Shown here: piece by piece, positions 24,530 through 31,645 of the stretch
How the letters are laid out: each line of letters starts with the position of its first letter
Position numbering within the stretch: position 1 is the stretch's first letter
Source of the DNA: an uncultured Lachnospiraceae bacterium
GTDB taxonomy: Bacteria; Bacillota; Clostridia; Lachnospirales; Lachnospiraceae
Assembly: GCA_947650005.1 (NCBI GenBank)
Contig: CANSTU010000038.1
Coordinates: forward strand, 1-32,752
DNA: 32,752 nucleotides
Direction: 5' to 3'
Program-made: the position numbers and the translations under genes
Notes under the pieces: generated by a model
Databases searched by the model: none
Seen by the model: the letters and a program-made list of their open reading frames with translations, nothing else
Told to the model about the DNA's origin: nothing

Positions 24530-24991
24530 ATGAAAAAATATAATGTGATAGTGGTTTTCAACGAAGCAGCGGATCGTATCTTAATGTGTAGGCGTAGGAA
24601 GGATCCCTATAAGGGATTGTCAAATTTTGTCGGGGGCAAGGTGGAAAAGGGCGAAAGCGGCCTGAATGCTGCATATAGGGAATTATGGGAAGAAACGTCC
24701 ATCACCAGAGAGGATATCAGCCTAACCCATTTTTCTGATTTTACCTATTATCTGTTTGGGTATTGTCTCGAGGTATATGTGGGAAAACTGAATAAAGAGG
24801 TGAAGGTATTTGGGGAGGAGAATGAATTGTATTGGTCTTCCCTGGAGGAAGATTTTTTTGACATGAATCGTTATGCAGGAGAGGGCAGCGTGGGGCACAT
24901 TCTGGAGGAAATGAAACTTGTGAGGGAGGAGCTGTTCCGGGGAAATGTTTCGGGAGAAACGCAAAAAGTGACGGAGAAAAGGATGGAGTAA
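24530..24991 (+). CDS. Nudix hydrolase
   Basis: The product has 153 residues. The Nudix box is intact: GKVEKGE, seven residues, then RELWEET (about residues 37-59), the Mg-binding helix that cleaves nucleoside diphosphates linked to another group; the usual final Gly is Ser. The preceding CRRRKDPYKGLSNFVGG fits substrate-side Nudix sequences of the MutT type. The ATG at 24530 has GGGGAA upstream. The next gene follows after 3 bases. The substrate cannot be told from sequence. Confidence 0.88.
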   Translation: MKKYNVIVVFNEAADRILMCRRRKDPYKGLSNFVGGKVEKGESGLNAAYRELWEETSITREDISLTHFSDFTYYLFGYCLEVYVGKLNKEVKVFGEENELYWSSLEEDFFDMNRYAGEGSVGHILEEMKLVREELFRGNVSGETQKVTEKRME

Positions 24992-24994
24992 ACG

Positions 24995-25282
24995 ATGAAT
25001 CAGAAAATTTATGAATATGAATCCTTGGTTTATGAAGCGCAGGGGAAGGGTGGCGCTTATGTGATTTTTCCATACGACATCCGGGCGGAATTCGGCCGAG
25101 GGAGAGTGAAGGTACATGCCACATTTGACGATGAGCCCTATGACGGAAGTATCGTGAATATGGGAGTGAAGAATCCGGACGGCAGTGTTTGCTATATTAT
25201 CGGGCTGAAAAAGGATATCCGCCTGAAAATAGGAAAACAGCCGGGGGATCGGGTCCGGGTAACGATAAAGGAGCGGGAATAG
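24995..25282 (+). CDS. DUF1905-like protein
   Basis: This 95-residue protein resembles the DUF1905 family: a small beta-barrel with GGAYVIFPYDIRAEFG near residue 20, PYDGSIVNMG in the middle and a KKDIRLKIGKQPGDRVRVTI end. The function is unknown. It lies 3 bases after the Nudix gene and just before a DUF1801-like gene. DUF1905 and DUF1801-type domains are known to occur together, sometimes in one chain, so the two adjacent genes probably act together. Confidence 0.75.
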   Translation: MNQKIYEYESLVYEAQGKGGAYVIFPYDIRAEFGRGRVKVHATFDDEPYDGSIVNMGVKNPDGSVCYIIGLKKDIRLKIGKQPGDRVRVTIKERE

Positions 25283-25318
25283 CGTTGTTTGGCCGACTGT
25301 GGCAGAATAGGAGCAAAG

Positions 25319-25729
25319 ATGTGGATATGTACGAAGTGTGGCCGCACTTTTAAGAGGCAAAATCAGGATCATTTCTGTAAGGAAGCGCCGAAAACAGTGG
25401 ACGAATATATTTGCGTGCAGCCAGATGGGGTGCAGCAGAAACTGGAGGCGGTAAGGAAGGCAATCCGTAAAGCCCTGCCGGAGGCAGAAGAGAGGCTTTC
25501 ATGGGGAATGCCGACTTTTTGGAAGAAGCATAACATCATCCATTTCGCAGGATTTAAAAATCATATCGGATTGTACCCAGGGCCGGAAGCGGTTATGGAA
25601 TTTTCCGAACGCTTGCAGGGATATAAGACCAGCAAAGGAACCATACAGTTTCCCCACAGCGTCCCGCTTCCGCTGGAGCTGATCGAGGAGATTGCGGCAT
25701 GGTGCTATACGACGGGAAATCATCCCTAG
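25319..25729 (+). CDS. DUF1801 (YdhG)-like protein with N-terminal zinc-finger-like motif
   Basis: The product has 136 residues. The first ~20 hold C4, C7, H18 and C20 (CTKCGRTF and DHFC), a possible small metal site. The rest is DUF1801/YdhG-like: IRKALPEAEERLSWGMPTFWKK, then HFAGFKNHIGLYPGPEA and a segment SKGTIQFPHSVPLP. The family is linked to iron-chaperone-like proteins, but the role is unclear. The ATG at 25319 has AGGAGCAAAG upstream, matching the GGGAGC-type leader seen elsewhere. It is the last gene of the nudix operon. Confidence 0.75.
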   Translation: MWICTKCGRTFKRQNQDHFCKEAPKTVDEYICVQPDGVQQKLEAVRKAIRKALPEAEERLSWGMPTFWKKHNIIHFAGFKNHIGLYPGPEAVMEFSERLQGYKTSKGTIQFPHSVPLPLELIEEIAAWCYTTGNHP

Positions 25730-25826
25730 GCACCGATACGGCAAGGGAATGCAATTCCATACGAATATTGAGATTAGTACACGCTGCCGTCAACTGTGGT
25801 ATGGGAAGGAGGCGGACGGGGTATTG

Positions 25827-25863
25827 CCTTTTCTGCCCGGGCAGAAAGCCCGGACAGAAAAAG
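25827..25863. repeat. Inverted repeat between convergent genes
   Basis: Arms at 25827-25842 and 25848-25863 pair along 16 bases with at most two weak positions (loop AGAAA). Because T lies on the 5' side and A on the 3' side of both strands, it lacks a terminator T run after the stem. It sits just before the end of the convergent mrp gene. Confidence 0.7.
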
Positions 25864-25878
25864 ATACGGATTGTTCTA

Positions 25879-26712
25879 TTATTTGGTGCAACCGTTTTCC
25901 AGCGCTTTGCACAGATCTGCGAGCCAAGGCGCATCCACGGACTCGATCTGGCCGTTATCGCAGGAGGAAGCGATAGAAGAATCGATGGGAAGTTTGGCCA
26001 CATGGGAGATACCGTGGCTGGCTGCAACTTCCTCAATGTGGCTGTTGCCGAAGATACTGTGCTTTTTGCCGCAGTCTGGGCATTCGTAATAGGACATATT
26101 CTCCACGATGCCCAGCACGGGAACGTTCATCATTTCCGCCATGCGTACAGCCTTTTCCACGATCATGGAGACGAGCTCCTGGGGAGAGGTTACGACCACA
26201 ATGCCCTTGATCGGAATGGATTGGAATACCGTGAGGGGAACGTCTCCGGTTCCGGGCGGCATATCGACAAACATGAAATCCACATCTTCCCAGATTACGT
26301 CTGACCAAAACTGGCTCACCGCGCCGGCGATGACCGGGCCGCGCCACAGGACGGGTTCGGTATCGTTTTCCAAAAGGAGATTGATGGACATGACGTCAAT
26401 TCCTCCTGTGGTTTTCACAGGAAGAAGGCCATATTCATTGGCATAGGCCTTTTGATGGAGCCCGAAGGCCTTGGGAATGGACGGGCCGGTGATGTCTGCA
26501 TCCAGGATAGCGGCATGACGGCCAGCCTTTTGCATGGAAGAGGCGAGCAGGGAAGTGACAAGGGACTTACCCACGCCGCCCTTTCCGCTGACTACGGCGA
26601 TCACATTCTTTATGCTGGAAAGTTCATGGGGATTTTGCAGCATGCTCCCGGGCGTCCGATCCTGGCAGGATTCCTGGCAGCTTGCGCAGTCGTGCGTACA
26701 ATTTTCGCTCAT
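25879..26712 (-). CDS. Mrp/NBP35-type iron-sulfur cluster carrier ATPase
   Basis: This 277-residue protein has an N-terminal Cys motif (C5, C9, C12, C16), the deviant Walker A SGKGGVGKS (42-50) and the Mrp signature DADITGPSIPK. Later come FVDMPPGTGDVPLT and a C-terminal CPDC Cys pair, where the shared [4Fe-4S] cluster is bound by the dimer. It would carry Fe-S clusters to target proteins. The N-terminal four-Cys motif resembles eukaryotic-type NBP35 and is common in anaerobe Mrp proteins. The ATG at 26712 has AAAGGA upstream. A 17-spaced promoter is at 26784-26812. Confidence 0.9.
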   Translation of the reverse strand: MSENCTHDCASCQESCQDRTPGSMLQNPHELSSIKNVIAVVSGKGGVGKSLVTSLLASSMQKAGRHAAILDADITGPSIPKAFGLHQKAYANEYGLLPVKTTGGIDVMSINLLLENDTEPVLWRGPVIAGAVSQFWSDVIWEDVDFMFVDMPPGTGDVPLTVFQSIPIKGIVVVTSPQELVSMIVEKAVRMAEMMNVPVLGIVENMSYYECPDCGKKHSIFGNSHIEEVAASHGISHVAKLPIDSSIASSCDNGQIESVDAPWLADLCKALENGCTK

Positions 26713-26756
26713 TGGTTTCGATTCCTTTCTGATTCTTTTTCTGAAAAGAAGCTTTT

Positions 26757-26784
26757 GGATGGAAGGTTCCATCCGCTTTTTTTA
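26757..26784 (+). terminator. Terminator-like hairpin in the mrp leader, plus strand
   Basis: GGATGGAA and TTCCATCC (26757-26764, 26767-26774) form an 8-bp stem, followed on the plus strand by GCTTTTTTTTA. No plus-strand gene precedes it closely; mrp is antisense. On the minus strand the same stem would cap the 5' end of the mrp mRNA. Confidence 0.6.
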
Positions 26785-26812
26785 TCTTAGCCGTTTTTGC
26801 GGAAAAGTACAA
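26784..26812 (-). promoter_or_regulatory. Predicted mrp promoter
   Basis: On the minus strand TTGTAC (26807-26812) and TAAGAT (26784-26789) are 17 bases apart. Transcription would begin near 26777, right at the GGATGGAA/TTCCATCC stem. Confidence 0.6.
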
Positions 26813-26856
26813 GAGAAAGTTTGGCAGTTCTGCTGGGGTGTTTGGTTGGGGGTGCG

Positions 26857-27161
26857 CCATGGAAACAGCATTTCAATCATTGCTGCACAGCCTCCTCCAG
26901 CCTTCCGCCCGGACAGGTGCGTCTTAGGGCAGAGCGCGGCAGCCTTCCCCTGTTCCCGCGCGCCATCGCGCCGGACATTCCGATGAGCCCTGGACGCTTC
27001 CCCCTCGAGCAGAGGCTCTCCGGGGAAGCAGGTCTCATCTCCATGGCGCGAAATGCGCGCGGGAACAGGGGAAGGCTGCCGCGCTCTGCCCTAAGACGCA
27101 CCTGTCCGGGCGGAAGGCTGGAGGAGGCTGTGCAGCAATGATTGAAATGCTGTTTCCATGG
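26857..27161. repeat. Palindromic element, copy 2: 91-nt core in perfect 107-bp arms
   Basis: The arms at 26857-26963 and 27055-27161 appear perfectly complementary over 107 bp without indels. They begin and end with CCATGG. The 91-nt core at 26964-27054 matches copy 1 (660-750). Compensatory changes between copies preserve the inner stems: TGCGCC/GGCGCA becomes CGCGCC/GGCGCG, and GCTTTCCA/TGGAAAGC becomes GCTTCCCC/GGGGAAGC. It lies between the divergent mrp and rhaM promoters, and no protein-like frame is supported in it. Confidence 0.92.
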
Positions 27162-27178
27162 TGGCTGTGATCTTCCCA

Positions 27179-27207
27179 TTGAAGAAACTGTGGGAAACAG
27201 ATATAAT
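27179..27207 (+). promoter_or_regulatory. Predicted rhaM promoter
   Basis: TTGAAG (27179-27184) and a consensus TATAAT (27202-27207) are 17 bases apart. The palindrome ends 18 bases before the -35 box. Confidence 0.75.
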
Positions 27208-27224
27208 TTAGGAGGATAGAGCCT

Positions 27225-27258
27225 GAATTGGGTGTCTGCTTTAGCAGGCAGATGGGAG
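27225..27258 (+). promoter_or_regulatory. Hairpin-GATGGGAG leader of rhaM
   Basis: GAATTG is followed by a CTGCT/AGCAG hairpin and GCAGATGGGAG, at the 5' end of the expected mRNA. Here the GGGAG is about 35 bases before the ATG, too far to be the ribosome site. Confidence 0.5.
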
Positions 27259-27292
27259 TTGGAGTATAAAGGGAAAGGAATGGGGATTTCAA

Positions 27293-27604
27293 ATGAGAAA
27301 AGGATTTAAGATGACGCTTTATGAAGGGCAGGAAGAGGAATATGAACGGCGGCATAACCAGCTTTGGCCTGAGATGAAGGAAATGATCCATGCGCATGGA
27401 GGGAAGAACTATACGATCTTTCTTGACCGGGAAACACATACGCTGTTTGGCTATATCGAGATAGAGGATGAGGCGCTCTGGGCCAAGGGGGCGGATACTG
27501 CCATCAACAGGAAGTGGTGGGACTATATGGCGGATATTATGGAAACCAATCCGGACAACAGCCCGGTGAGCATTGACTTGCAGCCGGTTTTTCATTTGGA
27601 ATAG
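27293..27604 (+). CDS. rhaM: L-rhamnose mutarotase
   Basis: This 103-residue protein interconverts the alpha and beta anomers of L-rhamnose. The family pattern is clear: an N-terminal KGFKMTLYEGQEEEYERRHN with the catalytic-type His, LWPEMKEMI, NYTIFLDRETHTLFGY, and a WWDYMADIM segment near the end. Length matches the ~104-residue family. The ATG at 27293 has GGGGATTT upstream. Other rhamnose catabolic genes are absent; the next gene is an AEC transporter, 42 bases downstream, probably co-transcribed. Confidence 0.92.
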   Translation: MRKGFKMTLYEGQEEEYERRHNQLWPEMKEMIHAHGGKNYTIFLDRETHTLFGYIEIEDEALWAKGADTAINRKWWDYMADIMETNPDNSPVSIDLQPVFHLE

Positions 27605-27616
27605 AAGTGTATGAGA

Positions 27617-27646
27617 GCCCGTTAAATCGGGCGGATGGGAGCAAAG
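27617..27646 (+). promoter_or_regulatory. Hairpin-GATGGGAG ribosome-site leader of the AEC gene
   Basis: GCCCG (27617-27621) pairs with CGGGC (27628-27632), followed by GGATGGGAGCAAAG and the ATG at 27647. It matches the arrangement before the gene at 2566. Confidence 0.6.
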
Positions 27647-28588
27647 ATGGAAAATCTGATTTTCAGCCTGAACGCTACTGTCCCGATTTTTCTGCTCATG
27701 GTCCTTGGGTTTTTGTTACGGCAGGCGGGGCTTTTTGACGAGAATTATGTGGAAAAGACGAATCGGTTCGTTTTTCAGGCAGCGCTGCCTACGCTTTTGT
27801 TTTCCGACCTGGCTGTGGAAGACTTTCGGACGGCGTGGAATGGACGGTTTGTGGGCTTTTGCTTTGCTGCTACGGTAGGGTGCATTTTGTTTTCCGTCCT
27901 GATTTCCCTGTTGCTGCGCAGCCGGATTTTGCAGGGAGAGTTCGTACAGGCTTCCTATCGCAGCAGCGCTGCCATTCTGGGAATCGCCTTTATACGGAAT
28001 ATCTATGGGGATTCGGGTATGGCGCCCCTGATGATCGTAGGGACGGTGCCTCTGTACAATGTGATGGCTGTGATCGTCTTATCTTTGATGAAACCGGGAG
28101 GTGAACTGAACCAAAAGACGTTGGGAAAAACTTTCCGGGGGATTGTGACAAATCCGATTCTTTTGGGAATCGTAGCCGGGCTCGTCTGGTCGGTGGCAGG
28201 ATTGCCCATGCCAGTGATCCTGGAAAAGACGGCAGGGAATGTGGCTGCGCTTGCTACGCCCCTGGGACTGATGGCTATGGGAGCGGCTTTTGATGGAAAA
28301 AAGGCTTTTGCCATGGTTCGGCCAGCGTTGATATGCAGCATGTTGAAGCTTGTGGGATTTGCAGCGGTTCTTCTTCCTATCGCTGTTTGTCTGGGATTTC
28401 GGGAGGAGGCCTTGGTGGCAATCCTGGTGATGGCGGGTTCGGCCACCACCGTGAGCTGCTATGTGATGGCCCGGAATATGGGCCACGAGGGAGTCCTCAC
28501 CTCGAGCGTTGTGATGATGACCACTTTCCTGAGCGCTTTTACCTTGACGGGCTGGCTGTTTGTCCTCAAAATGTTGGGACTCATTTGA
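27647..28588 (+). CDS. AEC-family (auxin efflux carrier-like) transporter
   Basis: This 313-residue membrane protein has about ten hydrophobic segments. Recognisable AEC features are VPIFLLMVLGFLLRQAGLF and the FVFQAALPTLLF segment near the start, TNPILLGIVAGLVWS in the middle and GSATTVSCYVMA in the second half. Bacterial members export or import small organic anions. The ATG at 27647 has GGGAGC upstream; an in-frame ATG at 27635 lies inside the leader motif. It follows rhaM, so a sugar-acid product could be the substrate, but that is a guess. Confidence 0.88.
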   Translation: MENLIFSLNATVPIFLLMVLGFLLRQAGLFDENYVEKTNRFVFQAALPTLLFSDLAVEDFRTAWNGRFVGFCFAATVGCILFSVLISLLLRSRILQGEFVQASYRSSAAILGIAFIRNIYGDSGMAPLMIVGTVPLYNVMAVIVLSLMKPGGELNQKTLGKTFRGIVTNPILLGIVAGLVWSVAGLPMPVILEKTAGNVAALATPLGLMAMGAAFDGKKAFAMVRPALICSMLKLVGFAAVLLPIAVCLGFREEALVAILVMAGSATTVSCYVMARNMGHEGVLTSSVVMMTTFLSAFTLTGWLFVLKMLGLI

Positions 28589-28655
28589 GGCTGCCCTTAT
28601 AGGGATTCAATATGCCGGCATTGGGCCTTGGCTACGCCAGGAAGAACGCGTGAAT

Positions 28656-28748
28656 GCGCTTTCAGCGGTGCGGGCAATAACGGCAGACTTCGGCCATACT
28701 CCCATCAGGGCCAGAGCCTGCCGTTTTCGCCCGCAGCGCTGGAAACGC
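28656..28748. repeat. Imperfect inverted repeat with 31-bp arms
   Basis: Arms at 28656-28686 and 28718-28748 pair at 26 of 31 positions without indels, around a 31-base spacer. A 24-base block of this repeat (28714-28737) recurs in inverse orientation at 30987-31010 with one mismatch. It lies between convergent genes. Confidence 0.75.
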
Positions 28749-28868
28749 CTTGGCAAAGAGCGCAACTGACAGGGCAAACACACGAATATGCCGTGCGGCT
28801 GACGCCGAAGCAAAATAACACAGGAGCCAAAAGGGGCCGGAAAGCGCCTTGGCAGGAGTGCAAAACTG
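28741..28868. repeat. Short direct repeats, about 98 bases apart
   Basis: A block centred on CGCCTTGGCA at 28741-28770 recurs with small changes at 28839-28868, both followed by a GCA(A)AACTG-like end. Confidence 0.5.
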
Positions 28869-28937
28869 TGTCGGGGTTTTCCGGCATAGAGAGGGTTCTT
28901 CTTCGCATATTGCAGCCAAAGAGCTTTAAAGCTCGGC

Positions 28938-29864
28938 TTATTCTCCCTGATTTTCCTGTGGCTCGCAGATGCTGCAGCAGGGAGCGCAGGGAACGTCGCA
29001 TTCTTCCTTGAGGTTCTCTTCATATTTGGGAGGGCCCAGCTCCAGGGGTTTGATGGCCAGATCCAGCAGGTCTCCGCAGACGAAATCAAGGCAGATGGTA
29101 TCGTCGTTGGGACGGGTGCAGGCTTTGGGAACCACGGCTTTTCCATTATGAGGAAGGCGGTACTGAGAGAAATACACGGATTTGAGCAAGATGCTCAGGC
29201 CGATGGTGGCCGTCTCGTCCTCCGCGCAATAACCCAGGACCTTGGGGATGGCGATGAGGTTCAGCCCTTGGTTGAGGGCTGTGTTTCCGCATCCGAAGCC
29301 CACCACATGGATGACTGTGGGGAGCCCTGGCCCGTCGTGGTGCGCCACGCCATAGGGAGCGTAGATCTCGAGCTCCACACAGGGAGGATTGGTATCCTCG
29401 TCCATATACGCATAGTCGGGGCATTCGCAGTCTGCAGGCAGATAGACGGCTGTGACGAGTCGGGTATCGATCACCTTTTTCATGCAGTCGTAGAAGGTGA
29501 CATAGAAGGTAACCGATAGGTTGGTTAGAGTGACCAGATAGCAGTTGGGCCTTCCGTTGATGGGGGCAGCGGTGACCGCCGGATAGCAGGCCTCCAATTT
29601 CGTCTCCCTGGCGGGGACAAAGCAAATATCCACGACCTGGACGGAGATGCTGTCTATGTTGCATGCCGATGATTCCATGGGGATATTGCGGCATAGGTTG
29701 ATTCCCAGCTCGTCATAGACCACGGGCGTGAGGACGGTCAAGCAGTCTGGATCGCCGCAGAGGGGATCGGTACAGACATCCAGGCATTTGCCTTTTCGGT
29801 CGATTGCACAACTTACATATCTTTTGGAACAGCATTTGCACTTTGGGGATTTATTTGTGCTCAT
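28938..29864 (-). CDS. Cys-rich protein, probable spore-coat component
   Basis: I do not recognise the family. The protein has 308 residues, 27 of them Cys (about 9%): a cluster at the N-terminus (KCKCCSKRYVSC, KGKCLDVC, LCGDPDC), scattered ones in a beta-rich middle, and CDVCAPCC-like Cys at the C-terminus. There is no signal peptide or membrane helix. High Cys content in a soluble protein suits disulfide cross-linking in spore coats. A sigma-K-like promoter lies directly upstream, supporting mother-cell expression late in sporulation. The ATG at 29864 follows AAAGGA; the frame runs back to 30152 across that promoter. A metal-binding protein is an alternative. Confidence 0.65.
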   Translation of the reverse strand: MSTNKSPKCKCCSKRYVSCAIDRKGKCLDVCTDPLCGDPDCLTVLTPVVYDELGINLCRNIPMESSACNIDSISVQVVDICFVPARETKLEACYPAVTAAPINGRPNCYLVTLTNLSVTFYVTFYDCMKKVIDTRLVTAVYLPADCECPDYAYMDEDTNPPCVELEIYAPYGVAHHDGPGLPTVIHVVGFGCGNTALNQGLNLIAIPKVLGYCAEDETATIGLSILLKSVYFSQYRLPHNGKAVVPKACTRPNDDTICLDFVCGDLLDLAIKPLELGPPKYEENLKEECDVPCAPCCSICEPQENQGE

Positions 29865-29892
29865 GTGGAATGTTCCTTTCAAATTGTTAGTA

Positions 29893-29919
29893 TATCTTAT
29901 GCATCCCGCTTCTTTTTGT
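29893..29919 (-). promoter_or_regulatory. Sigma-K-like sporulation promoter
   Basis: On the minus strand AC (29918-29919) is followed after 16 bases by CATAAGATA (29893-29901), matching the sigma-K pattern AC-N16-17-CATAnnnTA exactly. It lies about 30 bases before the Cys-rich gene's start. Confidence 0.55.
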
Positions 29920-29963
29920 TCGGAGGGAGCAATATATTTAGGATATAGGGCTCGGATCTGAGG

Positions 29964-29985
29964 CGCAGATGCGAAATTATCTGCG
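29964..29985 (+). promoter_or_regulatory. Leader dyad before the coiled-coil gene
   Basis: CGCAGAT (29964-29970) pairs with ATCTGCG (29979-29985). It sits 30 bases before the ATG at 30015. It resembles the hairpin leaders elsewhere but lacks the GATGGGAG tail. Confidence 0.45.
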
Positions 29986-30014
29986 TAAAACGTTGGAATT
30001 AAGAGGAAGAATGC

Positions 30015-30932
30015 ATGGGATATCAGATTTTTGAAATGGCGGATGGGCAGCGGGTAGCTCTGTATGCACAGGGGAACTCTCTGTTCTCCTGCCTGCTCCC
30101 GTTTGGCAGGAGAATGTTCCCGGTGGAGCTGAAAAAAGATTATCTGGCGCATTTAGAAGCGGTTATTTTCCGGGATACGGTGTGCTATGTATATGAAGAT
30201 CTGGCGCACAGGGTCGTGATGGATACGCTGGGGGCAGGACCTGCCAGGATCGTTTTGACACAGGGGGAATCGGGATTCGGTTTCCATGACTTGAGGCTGC
30301 AGGTGCGGGATGGGGAACTCTATCTGTTTTACCAGGCGAAAACTGGATACGGGGAAGGTTATGGGCTGTATGTGTGCATGCCCTATTTGGAAAACCGACG
30401 GGGAACGGTCTGTACGGGAGGGGAACTGCCTGCCCGGGTTGCCTTTCTGCGCCCAGATACGCTCGTGAAGGTGATCTATGCGGAGGCTAAGGGCGGAGGA
30501 GTGCGGATTTTTAACTGGATCCGGGAACTCGAGTTTGAGGAATACCGCCTGATCGAGGAAGAGGAGCACGGAAGGAGAATGAACAGCCTGCGGGCGGCAT
30601 GGGATCAGGAAAGGCAGATGTGGGACGAAAGGAAGGAAGAGATCCAGGCGGAGGCGCGCTCAAGGCTTGGCGAAGCCCGGGAGGAGCGACAGGCCCGGTT
30701 GGAGCAGTGCAGGCGGGAATACGAGGGAAAGGTGGAGAATCTGAGGGCGGAGTACGAGGGAAAGCTTGCAGCCTGCCGGGAAAATTGTGAAATGCAGCTT
30801 CAGCATGCCAAAAAACAGTATGACGAATTGGCAGAAACAGCGGTGAAGCTCCAACAGATCGGCAGAAGATGGCGGGATAAATACTTCGGAAAGGAGGAGG
30901 CGGCAGAGGGCGGCGGGAACGAGACTGATTAG
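30015..30932 (+). CDS. Hypothetical protein with C-terminal coiled coil
   Basis: I do not recognise this 305-residue protein. The first ~170 residues are probably beta-rich, with patterns such as DGELYLFYQAKTGYGEGYGLYVC. From about 178 to 290 it becomes strongly charged, with Glu/Arg/Gln heptad-like runs (EERQARLEQCRREYEGKVE), a long coiled coil. There is no signal peptide or membrane helix. The ATG at 30015 has AGAGGAAG upstream. It is divergent from the Cys-rich sporulation gene, so a spore role is possible, but no sporulation promoter is visible. Confidence 0.72.
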   Translation: MGYQIFEMADGQRVALYAQGNSLFSCLLPFGRRMFPVELKKDYLAHLEAVIFRDTVCYVYEDLAHRVVMDTLGAGPARIVLTQGESGFGFHDLRLQVRDGELYLFYQAKTGYGEGYGLYVCMPYLENRRGTVCTGGELPARVAFLRPDTLVKVIYAEAKGGGVRIFNWIRELEFEEYRLIEEEEHGRRMNSLRAAWDQERQMWDERKEEIQAEARSRLGEAREERQARLEQCRREYEGKVENLRAEYEGKLAACRENCEMQLQHAKKQYDELAETAVKLQQIGRRWRDKYFGKEEAAEGGGNETD

Positions 30933-30986
30933 GCCAATGCGGTCAACCTGAGGCCATGGCGTCGCCCCGTCCAGGGCCTTTCCCGG

Positions 30987-31010
30987 GCTGCGGACGAAAA
31001 CGGCAGGCTC
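30987..31010. repeat. Second copy of a 24-base repeat block
   Basis: This matches the reverse complement of 28714-28737 with one mismatch. It lies in the gap between the coiled-coil gene and the GNAT gene. The rest of this gap holds Gly/Cys-rich dyads (CCGG-type) but no gene. Confidence 0.55.
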
Positions 31011-31144
31011 CAAAGCAGAAGGCGCTTAAAAAATGCCGGTCCGCACCGGTTTTTGAAAACGGGGAAAAGAAACCGGCCTGGCAGAAGCGAAGGATCGGTG
31101 AATACGACAGACAAACGCTGGAATGGAAAAGAGGAAAAAGGGAA

Positions 31145-31579
31145 ATGCTGACAGAGAAAATAACAATACGCCTTGCCACAGGGCAGGATGCAGAAATCCT
31201 GTGGGAGATGAACGAAGAATTTAATGGAAAGGGATGCAATACCGTTTCATCCGTAAAGAAATCTTTGGAAGAAAACGGGAACGAAATCATTTGTTTAGCC
31301 GAATGGGAAGGGCGCGGAGCGGGCTTTTGCTGTGCCCGGATCATGCGCTCCGTCTGTTATGCTGATGCATATGCGGAGATTACGGAACTCTACGTCCGAA
31401 AAGAGCACAGAAGGAAGGGGATCGGAAAAGGGCTGATCGCCTTTGCGGAAGGGCTCTGCCGCAAAAGGGATGGGGTAGAGGAGTTTAAATTGCTTACAGG
31501 GGCGGACAACCTGTCGGCACAGGCTCTGTATAAATCCATGGGCTATAAGAAAGAGGACGAGGTGGTTTTTGCAAAATGA
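31145..31579 (+). CDS. GNAT-family N-acetyltransferase
   Basis: This 144-residue protein has the GNAT acetyl-CoA loop KEHRRKGIGKGLI (the RxxGxG-type motif A) and typical end ADNLSAQALYKSMGYKKE. It would acetylate an amino group of a small molecule or protein; the acceptor cannot be told. The ATG at 31145 follows a purine-rich AGGAAAAAGGGAA; the frame runs back to 30956 without similarity. Confidence 0.85.
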   Translation: MLTEKITIRLATGQDAEILWEMNEEFNGKGCNTVSSVKKSLEENGNEIICLAEWEGRGAGFCCARIMRSVCYADAYAEITELYVRKEHRRKGIGKGLIAFAEGLCRKRDGVEEFKLLTGADNLSAQALYKSMGYKKEDEVVFAK

Positions 31580-31645
31580 TGATGGGATTCTCCCGGGAAT
31601 TGTGGTAAGATAAGTCAGATGGTAATTAGGAAAGGAAAGACTTTT

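Larger units (their letters stand above)
26713..27292. other. Divergent intergenic region
   Basis: This 580-base gap contains the mrp promoter and leader hairpin, palindromic element copy 2, the rhaM promoter and a leader hairpin unit. No gene is supported. Confidence 0.7.
28589..28937. other. Convergent intergenic region
   Basis: This 349-base gap consists largely of the inverted and direct repeats described above. A GAGCTTTAAAGCTC palindrome near 28920 could end the minus-strand coat-like transcript, but its T run is short. No gene is supported. Confidence 0.55.

Noticed and set aside
24058-24561. 167-codon minus-strand open frame
   Set aside because: It covers the small-RNA locus antisense and has no family I recognise; a decayed gene cannot be excluded.
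25827-25863. Intrinsic terminator between the convergent DUF1801 and mrp genes
   Set aside because: The T run is on the 5' side of the stem on both strands, the reverse of a terminator.
26797-27179. Open frames on both strands through the palindrome, with a translation shared with 646-780
   Set aside because: The shared peptides follow from the conserved DNA core, and each frame also translates the unrelated arms. Changes keep base pairing rather than amino acids.
28607-29146. 179-codon minus-strand open frame
   Set aside because: It crosses inverted and direct repeats, overlaps the Cys-rich gene in another frame and has no ribosome site.
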